Made by a program: the position numbers and the translations under genes
Assembly: GCA_002077065.1 (NCBI GenBank)
Contig: NAJO01000057.1
Location: 124,001-188,000, forward strand
From: Cryoendolithus antarcticus
Lineage: Eukaryota; Ascomycota; Dothideomycetes; Cladosporiales; Cladosporiaceae
Direction: 5' to 3'
DNA length: 64,000 bases
In this document: one piece after another, positions 48,787 through 60,279 of the stretch
Layout: each line of letters opens with the position of its first letter
How positions within the stretch are numbered: the first letter of the stretch is position 1
Notes under the pieces: generated by a model
Databases searched by the model: none
Told to the model about the DNA's origin: nothing
What the model saw: only the letters and a program-made list of their open reading frames with translations

Positions 48787-49835
48787 ATGCCTTCCTTCAC
48801 AGTCTATAAAGGCCACGAGTCCGGCAAAGTAGTGAAGTCCACCACCACCCGCCCAGACCTCACCCGCGATGAGGTCCTCGTCAAGATCACCGCCTCTGGT
48901 TTATGTGGCACAGACCTCCACTACCACAAAGCCGACATGGGTCTCGGTCACGAAGGCGTGGGCATAGTTCAAGAGCTCGGCCCAGAGACGACCTATCTAA
49001 AGGTTGGCGACCGCGTCGGATGGGGCTACGAGCACAACTCGTGTGGCCACTGCCAGCAGTGCTTGAGAGGCAATGAGGTCCATTGTGCTGAGCGCGCGAT
49101 GTACGGGTACGCGGACTTGGATCAGGGTAGCATGGGTGAGGGCGCTGTCTGGAAAGAGGCCTTCTTATTCAAGATTCCGGACAACATGAGCGACGAGGTC
49201 GCTGCGCCGTTGATGTGTGGTGGTGCGACTGTGTTCAACGCGCTGCATCAGTTCCCGATCGAGGCCACGGATACTGTCGCCGTATTGGGTGTTGGCGGAG
49301 TGAGTGGCCGTGCTATGTTGTAACGGCTGGGTGCATTGCTGACCAATCTGCGTAGCTCGGACATCTAGCGATCCAATTCGCAGCCAAGATGGGCTGTGAG
49401 GTCATCGTGCTCTCCGGCAGCGACAAGAAGAAGGATGAGGCCATGTCTCTCGGCGCCAGTGAGTTCATCGCCATGAAGGGGGCCAAGGAGATCAAGACTA
49501 GCCGCCCAATCGACCGCCTGATCGTGACTACCTCCGCCCAGCCGGACTGGAACCTCCTCACCCAAGTCCTCGCACCAAACGCCTCCATCTACCCTCTGTC
49601 GGTCGATGAGGGCAACTTCAGCATCCCCTACATGCCGCTCCTCCTCAACGGCCTGCGCGTCCAGGGATCACTGGTCGCATCGCGATACATCCACCAGCGT
49701 ATGATCGCATTCGCGGCGCTGCATCAGATCAAGCCGATCTTGGAGAAGTTCCCGATGAGCGAGGAGGGTATCAACGCTGCCATCAAGAAGCTGCAGGATG
49801 GCGAGATGCGGTACCGTGGTGTGTTGTTGAATTGA
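48787..49835 (+). CDS. Zinc-dependent medium-chain alcohol dehydrogenase
   Basis: Exons 48787..49299 and 49356..49835 (56-nt intron, TTGCTGAC branch) give 330 aa. Catalytic zinc: Cys in GLCGTDLHYHKAD and His in GLGHEGVG; structural zinc cysteines in SCGHCQQCLRGNEVHC; APLMCGGATVFNAL at the active site. Rossmann glycine motif VLGVGG-LGHLAIQFAAKMG is restored by splicing. It matches the NADP-preferring Adh6/cinnamyl-type group; substrate not predictable. The protein is slightly shorter than the usual ~350 aa, partly because the segment between HYHKAD and GHEG is compact. Confidence 0.92.
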
Positions 49836-49937
49836 GCAAATTCCTGCTCGAGGTTTCGTCGCGAGCATCGAAGTATGGCGTAATGTAATGCGAGGCAAGG
49901 TAGCGTAGATAGAGCATGTACTCGAGCGTCCAGCAAC
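49836..49937. terminator. Compact convergent 3' region, ADH / DTD1
   Basis: Only 102 bp separate the two stop codons, so the transcripts probably overlap. Confidence 0.4.
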
Positions 49938-50731
49938 TTATTCCAGCAACGAGGCAGGCAGCTCATATGCCGTTCGCACAGGCACGTCAAACGTCTTGCT
50001 CAGATGGCCTTTGAAGAACTCTCCCTCGAATTCACTCTCTGGCAGTCCAGAAACGTTTTCCATCGGTGGTGGATTCGAATCAATCTCAATAGTCACCTAC
50101 GCACCAAAGTCAGTCTCCACGTTCACATCTGATACAACGACCCAGCATTGGCCGAGCGGGCTGTGTTACCGCTTCGTCAATGCAAGAAAAGTCTACACCT
50201 ACTGGCCCGTCGTTCACAAGCGCTACATCCATCATTGCACCGAAAATGCCGTCCTTGACGCGTTCGGCTTGGTACAGTGTACGGACGCAGCCGATGAAGG
50301 AGTCGTAGAGTTCGCGGGCTTCTTTGGGCAGGGCTGATTTGTGGAAGTCGGGTCTGTTGCCTTTCTTTACGGAGGCGAGGAGCGTGAATTGGGAGACTGA
50401 GAGTAGGTTGACCTTAGATGAGAATGCTAAGGGCTCGAGAGTCTAGACGAACCGCATAGCACTTCACCCTCGATGTCTTGCACGCTTCGCTTCCATTTCT
50501 TGCCGTCTTCGGAATCCCACAGCTTAACCTTCAGCACTTTACTAGCCATTGACTCGCAGGTTTTGGGTGTGTCTTCTTTGCCTATAGCAGCGAAGATGAG
50601 GAGACCGCGACTTATTGAGGAGACTGATTGGCCGTCGACCGTCACTGACGCGGACTTGACGCGTTGGATGATTGCTGCGAGTTATCAGTGCTAGATTACG
50701 CGATCCTGCGTCGGGTTGATGTACTCTTCAT
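49938..50731 (-). CDS. DTD1: D-aminoacyl-tRNA deacylase
   Basis: Four exons: 50725..50731 (7 nt: M-K-A), 50453..50674, 50203..50396, 49938..50096; introns of 50, 56 and 106 nt. 193 aa. Splicing yields MKTIIQRVKSASVTVDG, EGEVLCVSQFTLLASVKKG and VNDGPVTIEIDSNPPP. The SQFTL and NxGPVT motifs form the chirality-proofreading site that removes D-amino acids and glycine from tRNA. A C-terminal extension of ~35 residues follows the usual ~150-aa fold. Divergent from NOT3/5. Confidence 0.92.
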
Positions 50732-51168
50732 CGCGTGCAGTAAGCGATTGCAGCTGCGGCTTCACCACCTAGGGCGCTGTAGAACACGGACACAACAGAC
50801 CTGCCCGACCAAGACCACTGCACCCAGCCATGTAAATGCGATCAATCCGTCTGAAGATCCTGCTCTGTATTTCGTGAATGAAGGTGCGAGGGTCGTCGTC
50901 ACCAATCCCACAGGTCACCCGCGAACCCCAGACGTGACATTTTGCCAAGACCACTCTCTGGAGCGCGCCGCGACCGTACACCTAACCAGGTACACGGGAA
51001 AGGCTACACAACCGCCACCTCCGCTCATGGAAATCAATCACTCTCCTTGCGTGACCTTGTCAATATCATTCTAGCTACGAGACGACTTCATTGCCGACCG
51101 CGGCCACCATTCATTCCCCCATCGTCGTTTGAACGGCGTTCACCTCCTGCCCAGCGGCAGTGCACACG
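50732..51168. promoter_or_regulatory. Divergent promoter, DTD1 / NOT3-5
   Basis: 437 bp between starts. Short frames here are shadows. No factor site assigned. Confidence 0.4.
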
Positions 51169-53331
51169 ATGGCAGCCCGGAAACTCCAACAAGAGATAGA
51201 TAAGGCATGCCACAACGAGGGTTGTATTGTGCAGACTATGCGTACTAACATCAGTACAGGAGGTGAAGCGAGTAGCGGAAGGGGTAGCGGCATTTCAGGG
51301 CATCCACGAGAAGCTGTACCAAAGTCAGAGCCAACCGCAGAAGGACAAGCTGGAAGATGCGCTCAAGAAGGAGATCAAGAAACTGCAGCGGTCACGAGAC
51401 AAGTTCAAGGCATGGCATGCGAACCCGGATGTGAAAAACAAGGACATGTGCATGGACCAGCGTAAGCTGATCGAGACGGTATGCTCAGTGGACTAATGTG
51501 AGATGTATTGCGGTGTGCTGATTGAGCGGCAGCAAATGGAGACGTTTAAAGCTGTGGAGAAGGAGACGAAGACCAAGGCGTTCTCGAAAGAGGGTCTGTC
51601 AGCTGCGGTCAAGATGGATCCCAAGGAGAAGGAGAAGATGGAGATAGAGAGTCAATTGTCAGACTGGGTAGACGAGCTCTCGCGGCAGATCGAGAGTGTT
51701 GAAGCCGAACGAGACGCCATGACAGCGACTGTGAAGAAGGGCAAGCGGGACACATCGAAAGCAGATCGGTCATCAGAGCTGGATCGGGTACTGGAGCGAC
51801 ATCAGTTCCACGTCACCAAGTTGGAGGTCTTACTGCGATGTCTGGCGAATGGGAGTGTGGAAGTCGATCAGGTGAAGGAGATTGAGCAATACATCAAGGA
51901 GTACGTGGAAAACAATGGCGAGGTGGACTTTGTGGAGTTCGAGGAGATGTACGATGATCTGAATCTGGACATGGACGAGGAATTCTTCGGCATAGGCGCC
52001 GAGAATGACAAGGGTTCCAGTCAAGATGCGCAGAGCATACAGGACGAGCCCCCCGATGCGGAACCGGCGATCAGGACAGGAAGCATAGCAGGGAAAGGCA
52101 AGTCGGTGTCAATCTCAGAAGCTGGTGCGCCAGCACGACGACCGAGTGTGCAACTCAAGTCACCACTACCGGCATTATCGACACTACATGCTAGCTTGCC
52201 TAGTGTGGTGCACAGCAAGACCGAGCCCGTAATGAAACCAGCACCTTTACCGACAATACCCACAGGACAGCCTTTGAAGTATGCGTCCGCAGCAGCAGCG
52301 GCTGCAGCAAGTGATAAGAATGGCGTTGGGATAGCACCCTTACCGCCTCCACCGGGTGCAGCACGGTCGACCGAGACACCATCTCCAGCTGTGGCACATG
52401 CAACGCCAGCTCATGCGCCTGCGCCTGCACCGATAGCACCGGCGACACCAATACCTGTATCAGTACCGGCGCCGGCAGCAGCCGTAGCTCCATCTCCGAA
52501 ACCGCGAACTCCACAGCCGGCAAAGGCGATAGAAGCACCTCGAAAACTGCCAACACCTGCACCCCGAGAGGAGCCAAGCTCATCACAAGCGTCCTCAGTG
52601 AAACCTTCGCCTGCACTTCCACAAGCATATCCATCACAGCAGACGCCACAAACGTTGCAAGCTGCAAGCAAGACACAACAACCACCTTCGCCAGACTCGG
52701 GTATAGCAGGTTTGGCACTTTCCAACGGCGAGCCAGCACAAGAGGAAGAGGAGGAAGAGTCAATCTACCACCTGCCCTCATCATTGACAGATCTGTTGGA
52801 CGGCTTCGAGGAAGTGAAGAAGCGAGCAGCCTCAGACGAGGTAGATATAAACATGCTCAATGTCTCGCGAGCGAACTGTCCAATACCACTGGACGCGGAA
52901 AAGCCAAATCACTACAAGGCTCAGACACCCTATGCCTACACACCCTCCCATTACCCGCAAGAACCTCTGGGAATCTTCGATGACCCGCGGCTATACAGCA
53001 GAATAGATACGGACAGTCTGTTCTATGCATTCTACTACCGACAAGGAACATATCAGCAGTACCTTGCTGCAAAAGCGCTGAAAAGCCAAAGCTGGCGATT
53101 TCATAAGCAGTACCAGACCTGGTTTCAGCGGCACGAGGAGCCCAAGACGATCACCGAGGAATTTGAGCAAGGCACATATCGTTTCTTTGACTATGAGAGC
53201 ACATGGTAAGCCTCAAACCCTTGATTTGTTGCCCTGTAATGTGAGGGATGGTGTGCTAATGATAGTCCAGGATGAACCGAAGGAAGGCAGACTTCAAGTT
53301 TGCCTACAAGTTCCTCGAGGACGATCTATGA
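51169..53331 (+). CDS. NOT5: CCR4-NOT complex subunit Not3/Not5
   Basis: Four exons: 51169..51204, 51260..51478, 51533..53205, 53271..53331; 662 aa. Intron 1 appears to be GC-AG (AAG|GCATGC ... ACTAAC ... ACAG), joining MAARKLQQEIDK to EVKRVAEGVAAFQG. Residues 1-~235 are the Not3/5 N-terminal coiled coil: DKLEDALKKEIKKLQRSRDK, DQRKLIETQMETFKAVEKE, VDFVEFEEMYDDL. A Pro/Ala/Gln-rich linker follows, then the NOT box at the C-terminus: EPLGIFDDPRLYSRIDTDSL, YYRQGTYQQYLAAKAL, WFQRHEEPK, FDYESTWMNRRKADFKFAYK. The complex deadenylates mRNA and represses translation. Confidence 0.95.
51205..51259 (+). other. Candidate GC-AG intron in NOT3/5
   Basis: 55 nt, donor AAG|GCATGC, branch GTACTAAC, acceptor TACAG. 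No GT donor nearby restores the family sequence in frame. Confidence 0.7.
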
Positions 53332-54571
53332 TCACTTCATAGGGCTTGCGGCCGTTTCGGCACTTGCTGGCTGTAGCCACTTGTATGATTAGCTGCTGCA
53401 GATCATGCAGCATTACATTTGGCAATGCATGATTCGCTTGCGGCGGGTGTCCTGCGTGGACATCTGCCAACACCTTCACTCACCATACTCTCGCTCATAC
53501 CCTTCGTCACTCTTCCGATCATACGTATATTGAGCTAACAAACTGTACACACTGACTTTGAAGCAGATAGAGCAAGAGCGGCTGGAGGGAAGAGGGACTA
53601 GGCGAAAAGCTTGGCGCTAGAAGACATTACATGCCGGTTCTTACGAGAAAGGCGTTGTAAACATCCGCACAACTGCAACACGCGGCCACAAGGCCTTTGT
53701 AGGCCTCAGAATCCTCTCGCCTCGCCATTATAGTGTTCGTGATTGAGATCGCCGGCCTCGCGGGAAGGAAGGCAAAGAAGGCAACCGGGCCCAGCTCAGC
53801 CACAACAATGCCTCCACCGATGATCGTACCTCCGGCGTATCTGCGGATGCTTCAAAGACTCGTTGTCATCACTGAGGCCCGGCCATGTCACATCTGGGGA
53901 CAACTCCGATAATCAGCGTCGCACAGTGAACTGCAATGGGAATTGAAATGGCGATCACGTGACGTCAGCGGTCCGCAGCCGTGAGGCCGCCATATTATGT
54001 TCGACTCGGAAGCGATCTCAAAGGATCGCTACGCGGGGTCTGCTGGATTTCACTGCCTGTTTCGTCTAGCGCGGCACCCTATTGCGGGATAGCTGTGGCC
54101 TCAGGCTTTAGTCAGAAGGCATCCTGGATTCCGTCCATCACGACATCCCTTCGCAACACGGTTTCCGATCTGTTCCGTCGTGCCTCCTACCGAGCGGCCG
54201 GCCTCTGCTATTCTCACACGTCTCGGTACTCCGCCTCATGTTTCGAATGGCTTTCAGCGGTCCGTACCCGCCGATGATCCCACCGCATGGTGGCATTCCA
54301 AATGCCGGACCATGCATATCTCACCCTCGGTGCCGTTGCTACAGCCTGCGCCTTGTGCTATGAGGCCTTGCGATAGTAAGCGCAAGACTCTGTGAAGGCA
54401 GCGCAAGTGAATGAGTGCCTTGATACTGTAGTACAAAGCTGTGTATGCGTCCATTTGCACATCGATTTCCCCTTCAAAGATCACCTCGCAAATAATACCA
54501 AGTACCGACAGCTCATCACCTGCTGCATTAGACTGCAGCATCGTGCACTACATTGCAGCAATCAACTAGCT
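53332..54571. other. Intergenic region
   Basis: 1.24 kb between NOT3/5 and the zinc-finger gene. Short frames on both strands without motifs. A CT-containing stretch near 54470-54570 precedes the zinc-finger ATG. Confidence 0.35.
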
Positions 54572-55269
54572 ATGTCCGGCTACTACCAACCACCCTTCCC
54601 GGGTGGGCAGGTATGCATGATCAAGAAACCACTTACTCGAATTACATTGATAGGGCTTTAGCGTTCAGCACAGCGACCAGCATACTCCGGGTCATCGCAA
54701 CATTACGCCAACGCACAACAAACGCCCCAGTACAACTCTCAACAAGCACGGTATCTAACCCAGGCGTACCAGCAACTACAGTATAATTTCACTCTATCCA
54801 TCGCCATCAATCTCTTCTAACAAGCTCCAGACCTCAACATCAGTCGTACCAGCAACGTCAATCATACCAACAGTCCCAGGCCTACCACCAACACCAATAC
54901 CAAAATCTACCGCCCTCGCCACCCCCAACCAGCTCCAACCCTTCTTCACCCTCAGACTGCTCGTCGTACGTCTGTCCCAAGACCTCCACTAAACCCACCA
55001 CTGACCTCGACCCCAGACCGCAACAACCCCAACCACCGCTTTACGTCTGCGTCTCTTATGGTTGCACCTCCTCGCACAAACGCTTAGCGGACCTCCAACG
55101 CCACATCGAACGCGTGCACAAGGTCGGCGAAGTCCTCTACGATTGTCACATACCAGGCTGTAACCGTGTGGGCAAGTACGGGATCGGCAGGCTTGACAAG
55201 CTCAGGGATCATCTAAGGGAGAAGCATCATTTGGATATTCCCAAGCGGGGAGGTCGAAGGGAGAGCTAG
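54572..55269 (+). CDS. Small C2H2 zinc-finger protein
   Basis: Exons 54572..54610, 54662..54750 and 54831..55269 (introns 51 and 80 nt; TTCTAAC branch in the second) give 188 aa. The frame is hidden without splicing. The start is MSGYYQPPFPGGQ; a Gln/Tyr-rich segment (SYQQRQSYQQSQAYHQHQYQ) covers residues ~45-65. Two zinc fingers close the protein: CVSYGCTSSHKRLADLQRHIERVH (C-x4-C-x12-H-x4-H) and a longer one starting CHIPGCNRVGK and ending LRDHLREKH. It ends with basic PKRGGRRES. Probably a DNA-binding regulator; target unknown. The finger-bearing second half is certain, the upstream exons less so. Confidence 0.75.
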
Positions 55270-55498
55270 GGTGGGAGGCAACTGATTTGCATTGATGGCG
55301 TTGAATGGCTAATTTGCTTGCGCCGTGTGTGGCGCGCATGGGCAGGAACGGGACTGGCATTTGCTACAGAGATGGGTATACCCAAGTGTCGGCTTTTTGG
55401 TATGGCGCATTGTGGCCTGGCAAAGGAATGGTTGAGTGACTTTTCGGATCGAATGTAGTATATATCATGTCATAGAGTTCATAACACATTTCACGAGC
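55270..55498. terminator. Convergent 3' region, zinc-finger / esterase genes
   Basis: 229 bp between converging stops; contains AT-rich GTAGTATATATCATGTCATA near 55455, a plausible 3'-end signal area. Confidence 0.35.
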
Positions 55499-57004
55499 TC
55501 AGCGGCCACCGCCGGCGGGCTTGCTGTCCCACCAATTGCCCTTACCCCAGGTCCACAGGATCGCTTGCCATGAGGCACACTGGTGGCCTCCTTCGGGGTA
55601 GTAGTAGTTCTGGTATCTGTCACACTAGATCAGCAGACGTTCGTCTTATGACTCTCTGAGCTTGCGAACTTACCCAGACAGCCCAGCCGCGTCCAGCCTC
55701 GCACCACTATTGATCGAGTTCTGGAACGCAATATCGTAAAAGCCAGCACTTAAAAAGATGCCCACATCCTTCAGCCCAGGCGTCTGGTATATCGGATCTC
55801 CTTGCACGGGGAACGGGATATTAGAGATCACGTTGTAGGTCCCGAAAGTCTCCGTAGCATTGAAGAGCATTGTTGTCGTAAGGCCACCGCCTAGTGATAA
55901 GCCGGCGAAGGCTCGACGGGACTGCGTAGAGTCGGCCCGGAACTTTGATTCGATGAACGGGATGAGGTGGGACTTGTAGTTCGCGGCGACGGCGTTGTAG
56001 AAGGCGTTGTATCCTTCTGTAGACTTGTCAGCTCACCAACATCTCGCTACATATCGAGCATAGCGACAAGATACTTACCGACGTCGAAGCCTTCCTGAGA
56101 GCGATTGGTGGCATATTGATGCGTGGTAAAGCCAAGGTCGTAGAAATTCGGCGTCACTACAATGGTAGGTTCGAGGTACTTCTCCAAGATGAGATGATCC
56201 ATGATCTGGTGAGCGCGAGCGACATTGAACCAGTCTGAGTCATTCCCTCCCACCCCGTGAGAAAGGTAGAGCACTGGGTACACTTTGTTCGGGTTGGTAT
56301 GGTAGCCTGCTGGGAGGTAGACGCCGGTGGAGTGGACATCTAGTGCATGAGATTAGCGGGTAATAGACTCACGGTGGTGAGGAGCGTGTACTTGGAGATG
56401 GGTATGTCGACCCTGGACTCGGGTATTCGTAGAACGCAATCTCCCCTCTCGCACTCTCCTTCACAGGAAAATGATAAGTGTAGTCCAAGTTCGAATACCT
56501 TCGGTTCGCAGGCACCTCCACTACACTATCAACCTGATCCCCTCTCCTCGCCTCAATCGGCAGATTTCCCTCATCTATAAATCCAGCACAACTCGGCCAG
56601 ATCCCTTTACAATCAGGATAGAATGCGTACTGGTACGTCTGACTTGGAAGCGGTAGACTCAACTCCCACAACGCCTCCCCGTCATTGTAGGTCATGTTGA
56701 AGCCCGCGTAAGAGACATTGGCATTGACATCGCTCGTGGCGAAGTTCTGGTAGGAGAACTGGCCAGGCTTCCAGGCGTAGGGACTATAGCCGGAGGATTT
56801 GGAGACGGAGGCGTGCAGGGCATCGGAGAGGTAGTTGATGCCGCCAACTATGACAGAGGAGGGCTGCGTGGTACCATTGTGGCGGTAGATGAAGTCTACC
56901 ACGTAGCCTGTTGGGCCGTGGGACGTTTTGCGAACGGTCGTTTCGCGGTAGGCGGAGGCTGGGGAGAGGAAGGAGAGGACAAGGAGAGGGAGTTGGAGAT
57001 GCAT
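55499..57004 (-). CDS. Secreted alpha/beta-hydrolase, feruloyl-esterase-like (CE1)
   Basis: Four exons: 56392..57004, 56079..56339, 55674..56016, 55499..55616; introns of 52, 62 and 57 nt; 444 aa. Signal peptide MHLQLPLLVLSFLSPASA. Residues ~20-180 look like an N-terminal Ig/CBM48-like beta domain (VDFIYRHNGTTQPSSVIVGG, WELSLPLPSQTYQYAFY). The catalytic domain follows: STGVYLPAGYHTNPNKVYP, YLSHGVGGNDSDWF, nucleophile serine in AFAGLSLGGGLT, and catalytic histidine in YYPEGGHQCASW. It resembles esterase D / feruloyl or acetyl-xylan esterases of carbohydrate esterase family 1, so plant-polymer de-esterification is inferred. Several N-glycosylation sequons. Confidence 0.88.
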
Positions 57005-57737
57005 GGTGGAGGAGTACGGATCGAGGGCAGTGCTCTCTACGTACAGGACCTTACTATCTCATTGTGCACTCTTTCTGATTATTTGTACTGCGACGCGGTC
57101 CTTCGGAGCGTTGCGTGCGAGAGACCTAAGCGCGCCGTACTCTGCTCCCCGCTCAGCGGTATGCACATGAATGGTGGAGCCGTGGAAGCTACAGTGTAGT
57201 AGCATAGCAGGGTGCAGGTCTTATGTGAGAACAGAAGATAATAGCCTGAATGCTCTTGAGAGGAATAGATAGATGTCCAAAGATCATATGCTTACGATGA
57301 CTTGGATCTCTGAATCGAGCAGCGAGGAACGCTCTGACCCTTAGATATAGCGCCTGGCAGCACACGATGCTTGGAGCATTCGTGAGCCATTGTGAGTATT
57401 GCTTGCTGCCGTCACAGCAGTATGAAATTGCACCACGAGGTCGCAATGACAGCGCGGTAGCCGGGTATCTGATAGTGAGAGGCTAGTGAGAAGCATGAGG
57501 GGAAGTAGCCAAGCTTGCGGATGATCGGCGCAGATCTACGAGCTTAATGACTCGTGTAATGTTCCGTCGGCAAGAGTGGGTGAAGAGGTCAGCGATGCTG
57601 GCTGCTCTAGAATGTACATTTCCTGTGCTAAGTCATTTAATCTGATAGAACGCCGAAAGATTCCTGGCTTGATTTCCTGACTCGACCCCGCGCATGCTTT
57701 GACGGCTCCACATAGCTTCACTTGTGTCAGTGAGGGA
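57005..57737. other. Gap between two minus-strand genes
   Basis: 733 bp: esterase promoter and 3' flank of the His-rich membrane-protein gene. Short frames only. Confidence 0.35.
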
Positions 57738-59033
57738 CTATAGCTGCGGCGTGGCCACATCTGGTGTTAACGGCGCCTCTTGCTCATTCTTCTCGCTCAG
57801 CTCGTACACTGGCGGCGCCTCGTAGACTGGCGGATGAGCCTCCTCGTCTACTGGGAACCACTTAGCCTCGTTGTAGCCCAAAGCCGTTAGGACTCTCTTC
57901 GTCCTCTCGCTAGTAGGTGCCTTCCCACGATGTACAACGCGGATCCAGAACCATACGGAGAAGCGACTCGCGACGTAGAACATCGCGCAGTAGAGCAAGC
58001 CGATGGCCAGACCCGTCAGAACAGGTGTGAGAATAGCCATGAAGCCGCTGACGAAAGACCTCAAGAACTGATGATGGGCGTGATGTGGTCCGCGGTGATG
58101 GCCATGGTGTCCATGTGGTCCGTGAGGGTGCATTCCTCGAGGAGGGCCATGGCGGAAAGGAGGTCCATGAGGCTTGCCATCGAGGTTGAAGTGAGGCCCC
58201 TTGATGTGGCCTGGAAGTCTGTGCGGGCGCCCCCCTTTACGCCCAGCGCAGCCTGCAAGCTGTCCAATCCTGCTGTGCTTCGCGACGTCTGCTTTATCCT
58301 GGAGAATGCGTACTAATCGGCAGACTGGGGCGGGGAGTGAGCCGCAATCATGCGATGGCGGGATGGGTATAGGCCGAGGCGCCATTGCTGCTGGCATAGA
58401 CGGATGTTCCTCATGCAGTGGTTCGACGGATAAGATCAAAATCTCCCCAGTCTGGAACTTCAGAAGCTGGATGGCGACCTCGTCAACCTCCATGGGCTGA
58501 TTCTCTATTTCCAATAATCGCCATCTCAGTGCGACCATCATCTCGCTCTCATCATCGTTGCGTTGAGACTTGTCGATGCTGACGCCGTGGCTGGTGACTT
58601 TGAGTTCCACAGCACGGTTCAGACGTTCGTCATGTTCAGTGTCATCGCGAGACGTCGATGCCGCAACTTGACGCACATGGAGTGTTCGATCCATGTGGGT
58701 GTCCGTGTGGAACGGGAAAATGGGCAGCCCATTGAGCACAAGATCGTACCCGTCAGAGGATACCGTGAAGTCAAGTAGCAGGTTGTTCGCGCCACCTTGG
58801 ATCCAGAGCTTGTCGTCTGCCTCAGCAACGCCTTCGCTGTCCTTCTTCTTCGGAGCGAAGGCGCATGTTGCACAAGGTAGCTGTATCGAATGTGCGCGAG
58901 CGATGGCAACGGGACCGTGTGTGTCGGAGAGACTCTCAGAGGCTGCAGCGTCCAGATTTGGAGGAATGAGGAAGCCGTTCGCGCCAGTCGCGACCAGCGC
59001 GCAGGCGAGCAGGCCGGTGGAGCGGCTGAACAT
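57738..59033 (-). CDS. Single-pass membrane protein with His-rich linker (DUF7728-like)
   Basis: 431 aa from ATG 59033; the frame stays open upstream, but this start gives a proper signal peptide (MFSRSTGLLACALVATGANG). The lumenal part has a CxxC (LPCATCAFAPKKK) and beta-rich core (NNLLLDFTVSSDGYDLVLNG, VALRWRLLEIENQ, IQLLKFQTGEILILSVE), with further cysteines at DCGSLPAPVC. A His/Gly/Pro-rich linker (~20 His in 70 residues) precedes one transmembrane helix (FMAILTPVLTGLAIGLLYCAM) and a cytosolic tail with PVYEAPPVYE-type PY repeats. Domain style resembles the uncharacterised fungal DUF7728 family. Metal binding by the linker is inference. Confidence 0.75.
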   Translation of the reverse strand: MFSRSTGLLACALVATGANGFLIPPNLDAAASESLSDTHGPVAIARAHSIQLPCATCAFAPKKKDSEGVAEADDKLWIQGGANNLLLDFTVSSDGYDLVLNGLPIFPFHTDTHMDRTLHVRQVAASTSRDDTEHDERLNRAVELKVTSHGVSIDKSQRNDDESEMMVALRWRLLEIENQPMEVDEVAIQLLKFQTGEILILSVEPLHEEHPSMPAAMAPRPIPIPPSHDCGSLPAPVCRLVRILQDKADVAKHSRIGQLAGCAGRKGGRPHRLPGHIKGPHFNLDGKPHGPPFRHGPPRGMHPHGPHGHHGHHRGPHHAHHQFLRSFVSGFMAILTPVLTGLAIGLLYCAMFYVASRFSVWFWIRVVHRGKAPTSERTKRVLTALGYNEAKWFPVDEEAHPPVYEAPPVYELSEKNEQEAPLTPDVATPQL

Positions 59034-59419
59034 GATGATCGCAGTCGTATACCGAATGGTATGAGCTTGTCGCAGTAGAGGACTGCAGGCACCCAGGAAG
59101 AGAGGATTGAAGGGATGTCCAACGATGAAGCCAGAGGGCTGACGCGGACAAGGCTGAGCCCCCGCGGGCGCTTGCTGGAGGATGATGTGACAGCGGAACC
59201 GGATACGAACACTAGACCCTGAAACGAAGCTTGTCTCGAAGCTTATGTAGACTTGAGTCACGTGACAGTAAGAATTCGACATTGCATGGAAGTTAATACT
59301 GCAGTGATCGCGGAACACGGCGCACAACCTGCATACCGTGGATAACAGCGAACAGAACAGATCGATATAGACCAGCACTCGTCATATCCAAGAGGAATCT
59401 CCTAGCTTGAACGGCCAGC
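59034..59419. promoter_or_regulatory. Divergent promoter, His-rich membrane protein / MYND protein
   Basis: 386 bp between starts. No named element. Confidence 0.4.
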
Positions 59420-59701
59420 ATGGACAACGAACCAGCCGCTTCCCAAACACCGACATGCGCCAAGTGCAACAAGGCCGCATCCGACAATGCTGAGACTCAA
59501 TTGAAACCCTGCACCATGTGCCACAGCATTCTCTACTGCTCTCGCGACTGCAAGAAAGCCGATTTGAAGGCCCACAAGAAGGTCTGCCCGCAGCTCGCGC
59601 AAGAATACGCCAAGACAGCCGATATAAAGATGGCTACGCGAGCGCCTCCCAAGGGTGGTGAGGATCGGGGAGGGCTGAGGAAATGGCAATTCGATACTTG
59701 A
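59420..59701 (+). CDS. Small MYND-type zinc-finger protein
   Basis: 93 aa, single exon. MYND finger: CAKCNKAAS...LKPCTMCHSILYCSRDCKKADLKAHKKVC, with all Cys and the His in the expected C-x2-C/C-x2-C/YC-x3-C/H-x3-C order. MYND domains bind proline-rich peptides. The remaining ~35 residues (KTADIKMATRAPPKGGEDRG) show no domain. An additional 3' exon cannot be excluded, but none is convincing. Confidence 0.75.
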   Translation: MDNEPAASQTPTCAKCNKAASDNAETQLKPCTMCHSILYCSRDCKKADLKAHKKVCPQLAQEYAKTADIKMATRAPPKGGEDRGGLRKWQFDT

Positions 59702-60279
59702 AGGAATTGAGACTGGACAACCTCGTTGAAGTATCAAGAAAGTCCAGGAGCCTCAGACGAACAACGTTCAGGCACAACTACCGAATCGCCATTTACCTGC
59801 CGAAGATTGAACCTTGGGTGAGCGGTGTTCTAGCAGGGCCATTGTCGCCATGGCTGTCGACGAAGGAACCTCAAGTTGCCACACCGAGCGTGCCTGATAT
59901 ACAGTGCCATGGTCGGGAGACCCGGGGCCGTGTGAGCAGCTCGCAGTGTGCCGCGGAGACAAGGACTTCGTGTGCGAGCGGAGCCATGGTCACAGAAAGT
60001 GCCGACACGGTGTTAGGCAGAAACGAGCTCGCGACGGTCAGTGGGTTGCAAAGTCTATGCCACTGCGGGCCTGGTCTTCACTTATCCCACCAGCCCGCTG
60101 AGCTGGCTGCGCACTTGGGGATGACTGAATGCATGCCGAGCATTGCGCTCATCTCGACACCGGAAATAAACAGTAACATCACACATGCCCATACACATCA
60201 CTGCACAAACAGACGGCCAACTTCGGGAGAACAGGGATGAAGCTTAACAATCATCTCATACACTCATCCCATCATCTAC
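59702..60279. terminator. Convergent 3' region, MYND / calponin genes
   Basis: 578 bp. A 185-aa + strand frame (59683..60240) overlaps the MYND gene end, lacks any motif and is not accepted. Confidence 0.35.

Noticed and set aside
59683..60240. 185-aa plus-strand frame after the MYND gene
   Set aside because: Overlaps the MYND coding end in another frame, and its composition is not protein-like.
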